Source: Tillandsia leiboldiana | Taxonomy: Eukaryota; Streptophyta; Magnoliopsida; Poales; Bromeliaceae | Direction of reading: 5' to 3' | DNA length: 64,000 bases | NCBI GenBank assembly: GCA_029204045.2 | Contig: CM055076.1 | Coordinates: 20,028,269 to 20,092,268, forward strand | Part shown: in pieces, positions 47,044 to 59,560 of the stretch | How the letters are laid out: each line of letters starts with the position of its first letter | Position numbering within the stretch: position 1 is the stretch's first letter | Translations under genes and position numbers: made by a program | The notes under the pieces: generated by a model | What the model was told of the DNA's origin: nothing | What the model saw: only the letters and a program-made list of their open reading frames with translations | The model's database searches: none

Positions 47044-47483
47044 CACGTGGCAGCTTCTGATTGGGCCGGCGCACGCCTCCCGGTCCATAGAGGTGGGCCG
47101 GCGGTGCACGGTGGACCGGCAGGCCACGTGGCAGCCTACTACTGGTCCGGTGTTGTGCGCGCGGGGGCATGCGCGGGCATGCGCGGGCAGGCCGGGCAGG
47201 CGCGGGGTGAGGCGCGGTGCACGGTGGACCGGGGCGCGCCACGTGGCGACCCCGGGTTGGTTGGCGCAGGTGCGCTCGGTGCACCCGCGTGCGCGAGGCT
47301 GCGGCCATACGCGCACGCGGGCGCAGACGCGCGGACGGTGCGCTGACAGCGCCGGCTGGCGTGTCGGGCGGGGCGGCGCCGCGCCACGTGGCGCCGCGCC
47401 AGCGCCCTGGCGCGAGCCGGTTGCGGGACACGTGGCGCTGCCCGATAGGCGGGCGCCGCTGTCCGCTGTTATGCGGACACGTG
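47044..47483. promoter_or_regulatory. G-box (CACGTG) cluster in the solo LTR
   Basis: CACGTG occurs at 47044, 47125, 47240, 47385, 47429 and 47478, mostly as CACGTGGC or CACGTGTC, upstream of the LTR TATA (about 47611). CACGTGGC is the known core of G-box/ABRE elements bound by bZIP factors; function here is inference. Confidence 0.7.
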
Positions 47484-49163
47484 TCGCACTCTGGTTATTT
47501 CGGGCACGGGCCGGGCCGGGTTTTTGGGCCGCACTGTGCGGGCCCGAACAATTCGGGCGCCCGGATTCTAGGACACAGGGGTCATTTCTTCAAATGTTTG
47601 GAATAGGCCTATAAATACCTCCTCCTCTCCCTCTTTCTCTCCCTTTTTCGAGCTTTAGAGAGGGAATGAAAGGGAGAGCTCTATATGAGATTTGTTTCCC
47701 TTGATGTTCTTGATCTCGTGGTGGATCCCCGGAATTTTTGGAGGCTCGGCAACGGCGATATCGATTTTACAGTTCGCCTCGGTTTTTCCCCTATTTCGGC
47801 CCATTACCGTCATAGTTCAGTCAAAAATTCACTGCGGGCAAACCAGGAGGAATTTTTGGGCGATTTCTTTGACAGAGTGTTCCTAAGAGGTAAGGCTTTG
47901 ATTTTCATGTTGATCTCTTCGCTCCTTTTCGCACTTTTGGCACAGTTCCCGAGGCATTTTTGACCCCCCTTTTTCTGTGATGGATTTTGGACAGTGGAGG
48001 CTTGTCGATTTTATATCTTAGCCTAGGAGTATCGGATCAAGGCGTATAAGGACTCAATTTTGATCTACTCGTCGCGAGGAACACAGTGGTAATTTTTCTG
48101 GGATTTTTGGAGATTTATTCGAAGGTGATAATTAAGCTTTCCGTGGACTGTTTACCACAGGATTTTTGGTGATGTGGCGTTGTGGCTTACCGCGTTGTTT
48201 TATTTGTAACTTGACCTAAAGGTATCGGATCGGAACGTGCGAGTACTCGTTTCGATCGGCTCGACGCGAAGATCGCAGCGGTTATTTTTCTGGATTTTTC
48301 AGAGGACTGCAGAGAGGTGAAATTCAGCCATTTTTGGGACTGATTTTTGGACAGTAGGTATTTGTGCATTTTTGGGATTAATTATGCGCCGTTTGGATTA
48401 CCGTGCAGTGTGCTTTGATTATCTGATGTGAGGGCGTATTTGGGCTGTGCTTCGCGTGCTCTGCGATCGAGGTGGGTGGTTGTTGCATACCTCTACTTCT
48501 GACTTGCTCACTAAGTTTATTAGAGAAGCCATCTATTGGACACATTGATTGATTACCATGCATGATTGAATGATATAAATGTGAGCCTATCATTTGAGAT
48601 TAATTTTGTGGATATAGCATGTTGGGAATATTATTGGGATAATATTGTTGTTGGAACATGATCATTGAGATATGTTAATAGTGATAATTAACATGCCATG
48701 TTAGCACATAGATTTTATGAAAGTTGGCTAAATGAATTAATTGTTGGGACATTATGATATATCTATGTGCGGGTACTACTTTGGGATTTATTATTGATCA
48801 GGGATTATATACATGTGTAGTTGGCTGATGATTTTAGCATGATGGTTGTATCTTTGTGAATTTACTATTTGATACGCATGTGGAACTGTTATTTGTTATT
48901 CCCTCTTTCATCTTGCATGAGGACTTTTGCATGCTTGTATGGACATCTAGATAGGCCACTATTTATTGCTACACTATCATATTGGGATTTGACTTAGGAG
49001 AAACCATGATTGTTTTCTTTCTCCTTCTCATTTAGACTTTTGAGTCTTGTTGCTCGGGTTCGAGCAGAGGTTTGGGATAGTGTAGCCGGGACCTTAGGGT
49101 CAGAGACAGGATGTACTTGATGTTGGATTTGTGGGTTATTGCGGCAACCGCGGACAGTAGGCG

Positions 49164-52100
49164 TGTCACGCCCCGGCGTCGAAACTGCGACCCGGGCTCG
49201 CCAACAGATCCGCCGCCCATACGGGAAGCCCCGTATAGACGAAGCGACTAACCTGCAAAAGATCAACTATACTATACAGATATCAGAGCTGAAAGTAAAC
49301 TGCTAGAAAAGAGAAAATATATACAACACAAAGCTCTCACCAAAAGTACATAAGTCTCTCAAGCAGTAAAATAAAAGTACAACTCTATACCTCACTACAA
49401 GATCTCTCAACATGAACTCACAAAAGTAAGGGGTACATCTACTCTCAGGACGATGGCTAGTAGGGAACTATCTCGCGACTCCCTTACCTCGATCAGAAGA
49501 AGCAGCAACAGGAGCAGGAGTAGAAGACCCTGTAGGAAAAGACACCACGACGGGTGTGAGAACTACGTCCCAAGTAGTTCTCAATGGGTGCCGCCAACAA
49601 GCCCGACGGTCTGCCCACTAAGTCTACTAGAGGCATAAAGTAACAATATAAAACTGAAATGAAAGGGCTGGAAAAGTAACTCTACAGCTACTATGCCTCT
49701 ATCTAGATGCTCAAGAAAATAGAACAGATGGAACATGATGCAGCTACTAATACACACAGTACTCACCAAATCTAAACTGACTGCCGCAAAGGGTCCAGTC
49801 AAACCTGCGCCCACCTACTGCCGCACATCCTCAACAGGACGGGTCTACCGTAGGGTGTCCGTGACTGCCAAAACTGGCCCAGCCAGAGGGACTGCGTCGA
49901 CAAGTCGCGATAGCAAGTAACAGGCCCAACTCCGGAGTGGCACTCGAGGGGCGCGACCCCAACGAGGAAAGTATCAGCGCATCTCTGTCGAGCTCGAATA
50001 TGGCTCATGCAGGCTAAAGTCCAAACCATGATCACAAGATCGACTAACAACACCAACGCTCACACACAGGCTAGAAAACCACACAGCCGGGGGCCACCGT
50101 CCACCAGACGGCTCCCACAACAGAACACTAAACTCACAGGAAAGGCCGACACCATAAGGGTTCGGAAACCCGATAGGCCGATGCTTAGAACCCTATCAAA
50201 CAAGAACAGACTCTAGGCTCCGCCTATCGAAGTTCCCGACCCCCTTATAGTTCGGGGACAAAACAATCTCGGTACTACACACAGAAGATACCAACAGGGC
50301 CCGAAAGTCCCGGAAGACCTACACCTACAACCCTATCAAACAAGAACAGGTTCCAGGCTCGGCCCCCGTGGCTTTCGTCCCGACAAAGGAACGGCGCCTA
50401 GAACCCGGATCACTCGAATCCTTTCGAGTGAGGAGATTTACAAGAAAAATGTGACATTTGTTATTAAAAATCATTTTGATCTAGAAGAAATCCATATTTA
50501 ATGATTTTAGTTCTTTTTAGGAAAACAGTTAGAAAAATAAGTGTTTTACCCAAGCCCCGAAGGGCTGATGCCTTTGTCCAATCAAACAAGAACAGACTCC
50601 AGCGGCCCTTCGATGCTTGGAAGAAAACATTGGTAGGCTAAAATCATGTGTATGTCGAAAAGGGTTCTGGGTTCTAGGTCCGGCTAACACTAGTAACTAC
50701 TGCTACTAACACAGTGGCGACAACCCCAAACAGGGAAAAACAAGATCTCCCGGGTCCACCGTTTATCCCAAACGGTTCCCGGTACAGACAAGTGAACCAC
50801 AATATCTACCAGACCCCACTCGGCTCCCAAGCACGAGTGCAAATGCATCCCACACTAAAAGGAAGTCCCGACCGCTCGGCCCACTACCCGGGCGAGGATA
50901 ACACTAAGTTCAGGAATGAAACATAAAGTGGGGATGTCTAAACATAAATAACCCTAGCCCAAGTGAGGGTTTTCTACTGGTCTGGTTACACATGCAACAT
51001 ATGACGGGGGTGCTAGGTCAGGTTCCAAGATAATAAAATATTTAACATGTGGTAGGAAGCAGAAGAGATCATACGATCATCAGATAATTACAAGAATAAT
51101 AACATTCGAATTCTAGCATGCTACCCAAGTCCAATCACTATCATGCATGATTCTATATCAATAGAATTAGAGCACAGTCCATAGATCTTGAAAGCAAGCC
51201 ACCCACCTGAAAACGCTAACTGTCCGGAGTCGTACAGCTGAGAAACCAGGAAAATAACAGCTCTATGTCCAACAGGTTCAGCACAGTCCACAATCCCTCC
51301 TGGGTACAATAAAAGGCTACAGTTACACATAAGTCCCAAAACTGCTCTTCCAACCACATACAATTTCAGTCCCAAAGATGCTTAAATTTTACCTACTGAT
51401 AATGCCCAGAAAATTCCCAGAAAAATATCACAGCGATCCTCGCGTCAATACCTTCGAAATGGCTGTTTACACGCCCAAATCTGAGTTCAGTAAGTCAAGA
51501 TATAAATTCGGCAAGGTGGTACACGCAACAAAAACTGTATCAAAAACTGTAGCACTGTTCACAGGAAAACAGAAATTTTCACCTCCAACTAAATCTCTGA
51601 AAAATCCAAGAAAAATACGAGCGCGTTCCTTGCGATCTGTAGATGAAAAAGTTGTATAAGCACATTTCCGTCTGACGCTCGTACGAGAAGATACGGCCAA
51701 AACACTCTGCTGCTGTCACAGAAATCCACACAGAAAAAGGGGTCACTGTGTTGCCTCGGGATCCGTGCCAAAACCTCGAAACGGGAAGGTGCAATCAAAA
51801 CGAAAGATGAAGCCCTACCTCTAAGGAGTCTGTCGGCGCAAGAATCACAGAAAAAGGATCTCGGGGTAGACCAGGGGAGCTAAAACACTGCTGCTGCGCC
51901 GAAGAAGAACACAGGAACCACAACGTCGCGCCGCGCCGTAAAATAGAGAACCTCGGGATTCGAGCCTCCAAAAAAATCAGAAACTCCGCAAGAAGATCAA
52001 GGATTAAGAGAGGAAAAATTCATCAATAGGAAGCTCGGGGAGATCTTGCACAGACTGAGAGAAAAAGGGCTGCAAAGAGGGCTCGGGCTGCCTATTTATA

Positions 52101-53009
52101 GGATGAAGAAAACATTTGGGGAAATTCCCATTTTGTCCCGAGATTCGGGCGCCCGAAATCTTTCGGGCGCGCACAGTGCGGCCCGGCCCAAGACTTTCGG
52201 GCGCGCACAGTGCGGCCCAGCCCAACCCGCATGGTCGGACGGGATCCAGGCTTCGTCCGACCCGCGCCGGCGCCCGCCACGTGTCCCCCGAACACGCTGC
52301 AGCCGTGCAAGCCGCCACGGGGAGCGCCACGTGTCCCTACCCGCGTCAACGCGGTAGGTGGCGCCCGCGAATCAGCGGGCGCCATGTGGCGCTGCCCACG
52401 TCGCGCCTCACCTGCCCGCGGTACGGCGCCTGTCCCCGACACTTGCCCCGCGCGCTGCGTGGGCCGCGCGCGCATGCGCCCGCCAACCGGGTGCTGCCAC
52501 GTGGCGCGCCCCCGGTCCACGCCTCCCCGCGCACTCCCGCAGACCGAGCGCACCTGAGCCGCCCAATCAGGCGCTGCCACATGGACACCCGCCGGTCCAC
52601 GCGCCCCGCGGTGCACCCCGGCCCATTCCCCTGCGCTCCGTGGACCCAGCTGCGTGCGCAGCCCAATCAGGGCCTGCCACGTGGCACCCCCGCCGGTCCA
52701 CGGCTCCCCCATGCACCAGAAATCCAGTAAATTTTCCGGGAGTCCGTTTTTTGGCATCCGGACTCAGAATTTGGCAAACAAAAAGCCATTTTCAAGAATT
52801 TTTCCGCACTGAATCCAAATCCAACCTCTGTTTGGCCCAAAACAATTCCGAAAATGCGGCAAATGCAGCCGAAGGCCAATCCAGCTGTGGATATCACACA
52901 GGGTCCATCTGTGGCATCCCTTTGATGCACTATGGGCCAGATACACCAACACTAGGTGTTCTACACCACGGTTCATGGGAGAAGCAACACGGGGATCAGG
53001 GTCACCACA
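49164..53009 (-). repeat. 3' LTR of the gag-only element
   Basis: In element sense the U3 runs from 53009 to the TATA (inverse of CCTATTTATAGG, 52091-52102), about 0.9 kb and GC-rich. Everything beyond, about 2.9 kb, is R-U5, which is unusually long. CACGTG sits at 52278, 52328, 52498 and 52678, and two more sites are decayed to CATGTG and CACATG relative to the other LTR. ORFs on both strands here (for example 221 aa at 52092-52757 minus) are GC artefacts. Confidence 0.93.
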
Positions 53010-53027
53010 TCCTCCCCCACTAAAAGG
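53010..53027 (-). promoter_or_regulatory. Polypurine tract
   Basis: Minus-strand CCTTTTAGTGGGGGAGGA directly abuts the 3' LTR and would prime plus-strand DNA synthesis during reverse transcription. Confidence 0.9.
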
Positions 53028-53736
53028 AAGTTTCGTCCCCGAAACAAAAACACGCCACAACAACAAAACTAAAACAATCAAAACAACCAAGAACGCAACA
53101 CGAAACTAACAAGAAAGATACGGCTCCACCAGCAGGAAAGTCATCAACTCCAACCCTCGATTTAGAAAATAGCTGAAATTAGCGAAAAGTCCGAAAATTT
53201 TGAAACATCAGTGCCTTCGCCCCAATCAAACAAGAACAGGTTCGGGCACTGTCTCCATTTCTGGAGCAATCTTTCGAAGTTTTCGTCATGTTCGTAAATT
53301 TTAGTACAAGGCGAGAAAAGGGAGAGAAGTGTTGGTGTCGTTCCTGCTGTGGCCACAAAAAGAAAGGTATCACTAACCGAGACTCCTAAGGACACTACCT
53401 CTAGTCCTAAACGTCACATCTGCCCCCGAGGTGGCGTCTGTCCACAGTCGCTGAAGCCCATGCTGTTGGAAGGATATGCCGACATCCCGAGAAAAATGAC
53501 CTCCTCCAGTCCAACTCGTAGAAGGGTAACTATTCTCATTCCATTATCCGTCGTAGCACGGCACCGCACCAACCAGTCCAACTTGTGTGCTCAATCCAAG
53601 TCCTGGAGCTGTCACAGAATCGCTACATCGGCAGGTGAAGTCCCAAGTCTCGACGGCACTGATCATACACTGCGATCCTCCTCTACTCGTAGGATACTGG
53701 GAAGAATCCAATCGCTAAAACATGTAGCAGAAATTC
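53028..53736. other. Internal non-coding remnant between gag and PPT
   Basis: No recognisable pol domain on either strand. A plus-strand ORF at 53349-53993 has no family likeness and overlaps the end of gag antisense. This is the scar where pol would normally lie. Confidence 0.6.
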
Positions 53737-55232
53737 CTAACCCATACCCATGCAAAGATGCTGATGCAGATGCTCAAATAATAATGCCGAAGAATGCAAC
53801 GGTAATGAAATACTCAACTCAGCTAACAGAAATAAAATCAAACCTGCTGCGACAAGATCCGCTGCCGGGGTGTCCTCTACCAGGGCTGCATAAACCCGAC
53901 CACTGGGTGCTGCAGATCGTCGTCCCGTCTGTCCCGACGTCGTGGCCCACTCTGTCTGCTGGTGTGCCGGAGGGGCTTTCGCTGCATGGATAGGCAAGAG
54001 GGGTGCTGTCGCAATCAGCCGCACTGACAAAATGACCTGGGGGCAAGCTGCGCGGAAATGTCCCAACTCTCCACAGAGGAAACACCGCCCCTGTCTCTGA
54101 TCACACTGTGACGGTGGATGAGGCCCGCCACAAATGACACACCACTCCTGTCGCTGCTGCTGCTGGGGCCCACCTGATCTCCGGCGCCTACGAAACCCAC
54201 GACCCTCAGGATGAGATCGTGGAGGTCTTGAAGGTCCCTGCCGGCTCGTCTGACCCTCATCATCCGGTGCTGGGCGCTTCGCCCCCGTAATCTCTGCGGG
54301 AGCTAGGACCACCTCGACCAAAACCGCCTCTCCGTGCTCCACATAGAGGGCCTGCTCCATAGAGGCATCCAGAGTCTGCAATCTCTGCGAGCGGACAAAC
54401 TGGTAGATATCACGGCGCAGTCCTCGCTCAAACATGTAAATCCGGTGCGCCTCATCCCTAGCCGCGTGGGGTACACAAGCCAGCAATTGGTTGAACTCAG
54501 CGATGTACTCATGCACCGGCCGATCTCCCTGTCGGAGATTCCTCAGCTGCTCCTCTAATCTCTGCCTGACGCTCTCCGGAAAAAAGGCTCCAAGTAGTAG
54601 ACTGCGAAACTCCGCCCAAGTAAGCAGCTGGGTCCCAGGTGGACCAACTGGTCGAACACGCCGCCACCAGGCATCGGCGTTGCGCTCCAAAAAGTGAGTC
54701 GCCAACAGGACCTGAAACCGCTCCTCGATAAATAAGCTCTCGAAATGGCGCTCCATAGCCGTGATCCACGACTCTGCCTCCCACGGCTCTGAACTCTACC
54801 CCGAGAAACGATGTGGGTTAAACTGACGGAATCTCAACAACAAATCCACCACCTCTCTCTGCTCTGCCCGGGTCAACTGCCCTGCCGTCCCGAACGGCTG
54901 TCTACCGGTATCTGGTGCAATAGGGGCTACCTGCACTGCTGGATCAACTGGGGTGCCACAGCTGGCGACGAAGGTGCGGGGGAACTCCCTGGGGGTGCTA
55001 CAACTGGCTGTACCCTTTGCTCCAACATAAGCATCATCCGACCCATGGCCTCCTCCTGGCGCCGTGTAGCCTCCTCCTGGCACCGTACAGCCTCTGTCAA
55101 CTGGGCCAGCTGAGCCCGAAGCTCCAGCACCTCACTCTGCTGACCCTGTGCTGGCTCCTCCTGCCCAGGCTCATCGGATGGGGGAGGCTGAGAACGCGTC
55201 TGTACCCTTCGTCGGGGAGGCATCGTGCTCAC
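53737..55232 (-). pseudogene. Damaged gag of the giant-LTR element
   Basis: From ATG 55232 the minus strand reads MSTMPPRRRVQTRSQPPPSD with a coiled-coil stretch (LELRAQLAQLTEAVRCQEEA). The frame then shifts within about 54930-54975, continues as LTRAEQREVVDLLLRFRQFN, meets a TAG at 54796-54798 and resumes SSEPWEAESWITAMERHFES through the retrotrans_gag core (FLERNADAWW, LRNLRQGDRPVHEYIAEFNQ, FERGLRRDIYQFV). A zinc knuckle CVICGGPHPPSQC/CFLCGELGHFRAAC is followed by the approach to protease (VYAALVEDTPAADLVAAG), where family similarity stops. Gag would form the particle capsid and bind RNA. The frameshift and stop imply that this copy needs Gag from a relative as well as Pol. Confidence 0.88.
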
Positions 55233-55500
55233 CTACAACACACATGCAAACATCAGGACAGTACCAAACAACACAAAACCCAATTCAGCGAAAGTCAAAG
55301 GCATGTCCCCCTTCCCGTAGTACTATGTTGTCTGCAGCCATCATGGTTGCCACCGAAGGAAGACATGCCGGTCACTCATCCCATCCCCTGGAAGAGTTGG
55401 AACCCAATCTGGACTCTCGCTAGTAGTCACGACTCTCACGTAGTCATCCTAATGTCCAACCACAAGCCTAGGGTTTCTAAGTCCACAATGACCTACAACC

Positions 55501-55515
55501 TAGGCTCTGATACCA
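55501..55515 (-). promoter_or_regulatory. Primer-binding site (initiator tRNA-Met)
   Basis: Minus-strand TGGTATCAGAGCCTA, seven bases inside the 5' LTR, complementary to the 3' end of initiator tRNA-Met. Confidence 0.9.
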
Positions 55516-55522
55516 CCTAATC

Positions 55523-58500
55523 TGTCACGCCCCGGCGTCGAAACTGCGACCCGGGCTCGCCAACAGATCCGCCGCCCATATGGGAAGCCCCGTATAGACG
55601 AAGCGACTAACCTGCAAAAGATCAACTATACTATACAGATATCAGAGCTGAAAGTAAACTGCTAGAAAAGAGAAAATATATACAACACAAAGCTCTCACC
55701 AAAAGTACATAAGTCTCTCAAGCAGTAAAATAAAAGTACAACTCTATACCTCACTACAAGATCTCTCAACATGAACTCACAAAAGTAAGGGGTACATCTA
55801 CTCTCAGGACGATGGCTGGTAGGGAACTATCTCGCGACTCCCTTACCTCGATCAGAAGAAGCAGCAACAGGAGCAGGAGTAGAAGACCCTGTGGGAAAAA
55901 ACACCACGACGGGTGTGAGAACTACGTCCCAAGTAGTTCTCAGTGGGTGCCGCCAACAAGCCCGACGGTCTGCCCACTAAGTCTACTAGAGGCATAAAGT
56001 AACAATATAAAACTGAAATGAAAGGGCTGGAAAAGTAACTCTACAGCTACTATGCCTCTATCTAGATGCTCAAGAAAATGGAATAGATGGAACATGATGC
56101 ATCTACTAATACACACAGTACTCACCAAATCTAAACTGACTGCCGCAAAGGGTCCAGTCAAACCTGCGCCCACCTACTGCCGCACATCCTCAACAGGACG
56201 GGTCTACCGTAGGGTGTCCGTGACTGCCAAAACTGGCCCAGCCAGAGGGACTGCGTCGACAAGTCGCGATAGCAAGTAACAGGCCCAACTCCAGAGTGGC
56301 ACTCGAGGGGCGCGACCCCAACGAGGAAAGTATCAGCGCATCTCTGTGGAGCTCGAATATGGCTCATGCAGGCTAAAGTCCAAACCACGATCACAAGATC
56401 GACTAACAACACCAACGCTCACACACAGGCTGAAAAACCACACAGTCGGGGGCCACCGTCCACCAGACGGCTCCCACAACAGAACACTAAACTCACAGGA
56501 AAGGCCGACACCATAAAGGTTCGGAAACCCGATAGGCCGATGCTTAGAACCCTATCAAACAAGAACAGACTCTAGGCTCCGCCTATCGAAGTTCCCGACC
56601 CCCTTATAGTTCGGGGACAAAACAATCTCGGTACTACACGCAGAAGATACCAACAGGGCCCGAAAGTCCCGGAAGACCTACACCTACAACCCTATCAAAC
56701 AAGAACAGGTTCCAGGCTCGGCCCCCGTGGCTTTCGTCCCGACAAAGGAACGGCCCCTAGAACCCGGATCACTCGAATCCTTTCGAGTGAGGAGATTTAT
56801 AAGAAAAATGTGACATTTGTTATTAAAAATCATTTTGATCTAGAAGAAATCCATATTTAATGATTTTAGTTCTTTTTAGGAAAACAGTTAGAAAAATAAG
56901 TGTTTTACCCAAGCCTTGAAGGGCTGATGCCATTGTCCAATCAAACAAGAACAGACTCCAGCGGCCCTTCGATGCTTGGAAGAAAACATTGGTAGGCTAA
57001 AATCATGTGTATGTCGAAAAGGGTTCTGGGTTCTAGGTACGGCTAACACTAGTAACTACTGCCACTAACACAGTGGCGACAATCCCAAACAGGGAAAAAC
57101 AAGATCTCCCGGGTCCACGGTTTATCCCAAACGGTTCCCGGTACAGACAAGCGAACCACAATATCTACCAGACCCCACTCGGCTCCCAAGCACGAGTGCA
57201 AATGCATCCCACACTAAAAGGAAGTCCCGACCGCTCGGCCCACTACCCGGGCGAGGATAACACTAAGTTCAGGAATGAAACATAAAGTGGGGATGTCTAA
57301 ACATAAATAACCCTAGCCCAAGTGAGGGTTTTCTACTGGTCTTGTTACACATGCAACATATGACGGGGGTGCTAGGTCAGGTTCCAAGATAATAAAATAT
57401 TTAACATGTGGTAGGAAGCAGAAGAGATCATACGATCATCAGATAATTACAAGAATAATAACATTCAAATTCTAGCATGCTACCCAAGTCCAATCACTAT
57501 CATGCATGATTCTATATCAATAGAATTAGAGCACAGTCCATAAATCTTGAAAGCAAGCCACCCACCTGAAAACGCTAACTGTCCGGAGTCGTACAGCTGA
57601 GAAACCAGGAAAATAACAGCTCTATGTCCAACAGGTTCAGCACAGTCCACAATCCCTCCTGGGTACAATAAAAGGCTACAGTTACACATAAGTTCCCAAA
57701 ACTGCTCTTCCAACCACATACAATTTCAGTCCCAAAGATGCTTAAATTTTACCTACTGATAATGCCCAGAAAATTCCCAGAAAAATATCACAGCGATCCT
57801 CGCGTCGATACCTTTGAAACGGCTGTTTACACGCCCAAATCTGAGTTCAGTAAGTCAAGATATAAATTCGGCAAGGTGGTACACCCAACAAAAACTGTAT
57901 CAAAAACTGTATCACTGTTCACAGGGAAACAGAAATTTTCACCTCCAACTAAATCTCTGAAAAATCCAAGAAAAATACGAGCGCGTTCCTTGCGATCTGT
58001 AGATGAAAAAGTTGTATAAGCACGTTTCCGTCTGACGCTCGTGCGCGAAGATACGGCCAAAACACTCTGCTGCTGTTACAGAAATCCACACAGAAAAAGG
58101 GGTCACTGTGTTGCCTCGGGATCCGTGCCAAAACCTCGAAACAGGAAGGTGCAATCAAAACGAAAGATGAAGCCCTACCTCTAAGGAGTCTGTCGGCGCA
58201 AGATTCACAGAAAAAGGATCTCGGGGTAGACCAGGGGAGCTAAAACACTGCTGCTGCGCCGAAGAAGAACACAGGAACCACAACGTAGCGCCGCGCCGTA
58301 AAATAGAGAACCTCGGGATTCGAGCCTCCAAAAAAATTAGAAACTCCGCAGGAAGATCAAGGATTAAGAGAGGAAAAATTCATCAAAAGGAAGCTCGGGG
58401 AGATCTTGCACAGACTGAGAGAAAAAGGGCTGCAAAGAGGGCTCGGGCTGCCTATTTATAGGCTGAAGAAAACATTTGGGGAAATTCCCATTTTGTCCCG

Positions 58501-59386
58501 AGATTCGGGCGCCCGAAATCTTTCGGGCGCGCACAGTGCTGCCCGGCCCAAGACTTTCGGGCGTGCACAGTGCGGCCCAGCCCAACCCGCGTGGTCGGAC
58601 GGGATCCAGGCTTCGTCCGACCCGCGCCGGCACCCGCCACGTGTCCCCCGAACACGCTGCAGCCGTGCAAGCCGCCGCGGGGAGCGCCACGTGTCCCTAC
58701 CCGCGTCAACGCGGTAGGTGGCGCCCGCGAATCAGCAGGCGCCACGTGGCACTGCCCACGTCGAGCCTCACCTGCCCGCGGTACGGCACCTGCCCGCGGT
58801 ACGGCGCCTGTCCCCGACACCTGCCCCGTGCGCTGCGTGGGCCGCGCGCGCATGCGCCCGCCAACCGGGTGCTGCCACGTGGCGCGCCCCCGGTCCACGC
58901 CTCCCCGCGCACTCCCGCAGGCCGAGCGCACCTGAGCCGCCCAATCAGGCGCTGCCACGTGGACACCCGCCGGTCCACGCGCCCCGCGGTGCACCCCGGC
59001 CCATTCCCCTGCACTCCGTGGACCCAGCTGCGTGCGCCGGCCAATCAGGGCCTGCCACGTGGCACCCCCGCCGGTCCACGGCTCTCCCATGCACCAGAAA
59101 TCCAGTAAATTTCTGGGAGTCCGTTTTTGGGCATCCGGACTCAGAATTTGGCAAACAAAAAGCCATTTTGAAACGTTTTTCCGCGCTGAATCCAAATCCA
59201 ACCTCTGTTTGGCCCAAAATAATTCCGAAAATGCTGCAAATGCAGCCGAAGGCCAATCCAGCTGTGGATATCACACAGGGTCCATCTGTGGCATCCCTTT
59301 GATGCACTATGGGCCAGATACACCAACACTAGGTGTTCTACACCACGGTTCATGGGAGAAGCAACACGGGGATCAGGGTCACCACA
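55523..59386 (-). repeat. 5' LTR of the gag-only element
   Basis: 3864 bp. TATA (inverse) at 58451-58462. Six CACGTG sites at 58638, 58688, 58743, 58876, 58956 and 59056. An 18-bp tandem duplication containing CTGCCCGCGGTACGGC near 58780-58810 accounts for the length difference from the other LTR. Confidence 0.93.
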
Positions 59387-59560
59387 AGGCGGTTGACCGG
59401 ATATTGATTATTTTATCCGATTGTGGATTGTGGGTTATTGTGGTAACCGTGGACATTTGGCGGTTAGCCAGATGTTGATTACTTTACCAGATTTTGGTCT
59501 TGTGGGGTGTTGCGGCGACCGCGGACATTGGGCGGTTGACCGGATATTCACTTATGCATC
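59387..59560. repeat. 71-bp tandem repeat in the solo LTR
   Basis: Units opening GGCGGTTGACCGGATATT start at about 59388, 59459 and 59531. The partial unit before 49164 (TGTGGGTTATTGCGGCAACC) belongs to the same array, so the inner element inserted into this array. Confidence 0.85.

Larger units (their letters stand above)
49164..59386 (-). mobile_element. Gag-only LTR retrotransposon with giant LTRs, 10,223 bp
   Basis: LTRs at 49164-53009 (3846 bp, 3' LTR in element sense) and 55523-59386 (3864 bp) both begin TGTCACGCCCC and end GGGTCACCACA on the plus strand. AGGCG flanks the element (49159-49163 and 59387-59391). The PBS (55501-55515) and PPT (53010-53027) place it on the minus strand. 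Only 2513 bp lie between the LTRs, containing a damaged gag and no protease, reverse transcriptase, RNase H or integrase. By eye the LTRs differ by roughly 2 percent plus an 18-bp duplication (near 58790), so the insertion is fairly recent. This matches the TR-GAG/LARD class of non-autonomous elements. Confidence 0.93.

Noticed and set aside
46943..47614. Several 80-173 aa ORFs in the solo LTR
   Set aside because: Same GC-rich U3 region as above; compositional artefacts around CACGTG clusters.
49453..49920. Short ORFs repeated in both LTRs (for example 61 aa at 49453 and 55812)
   Set aside because: Duplicated only because the LTR is duplicated; ATG-to-stop stretches in R-U5 with no protein features.
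52092..52757. 221-249 aa minus ORFs in both giant LTRs, and their plus-strand shadows
   Set aside because: They lie in GC-rich U3, occur on both strands at once, cross the U3 end and differ between LTR copies by indels. No family similarity.
53349..53993. 214-aa plus-strand ORF in the internal region of the gag-only element
   Set aside because: Antisense to the element, overlaps the gag end, and resembles no retroelement or host protein I recognise.
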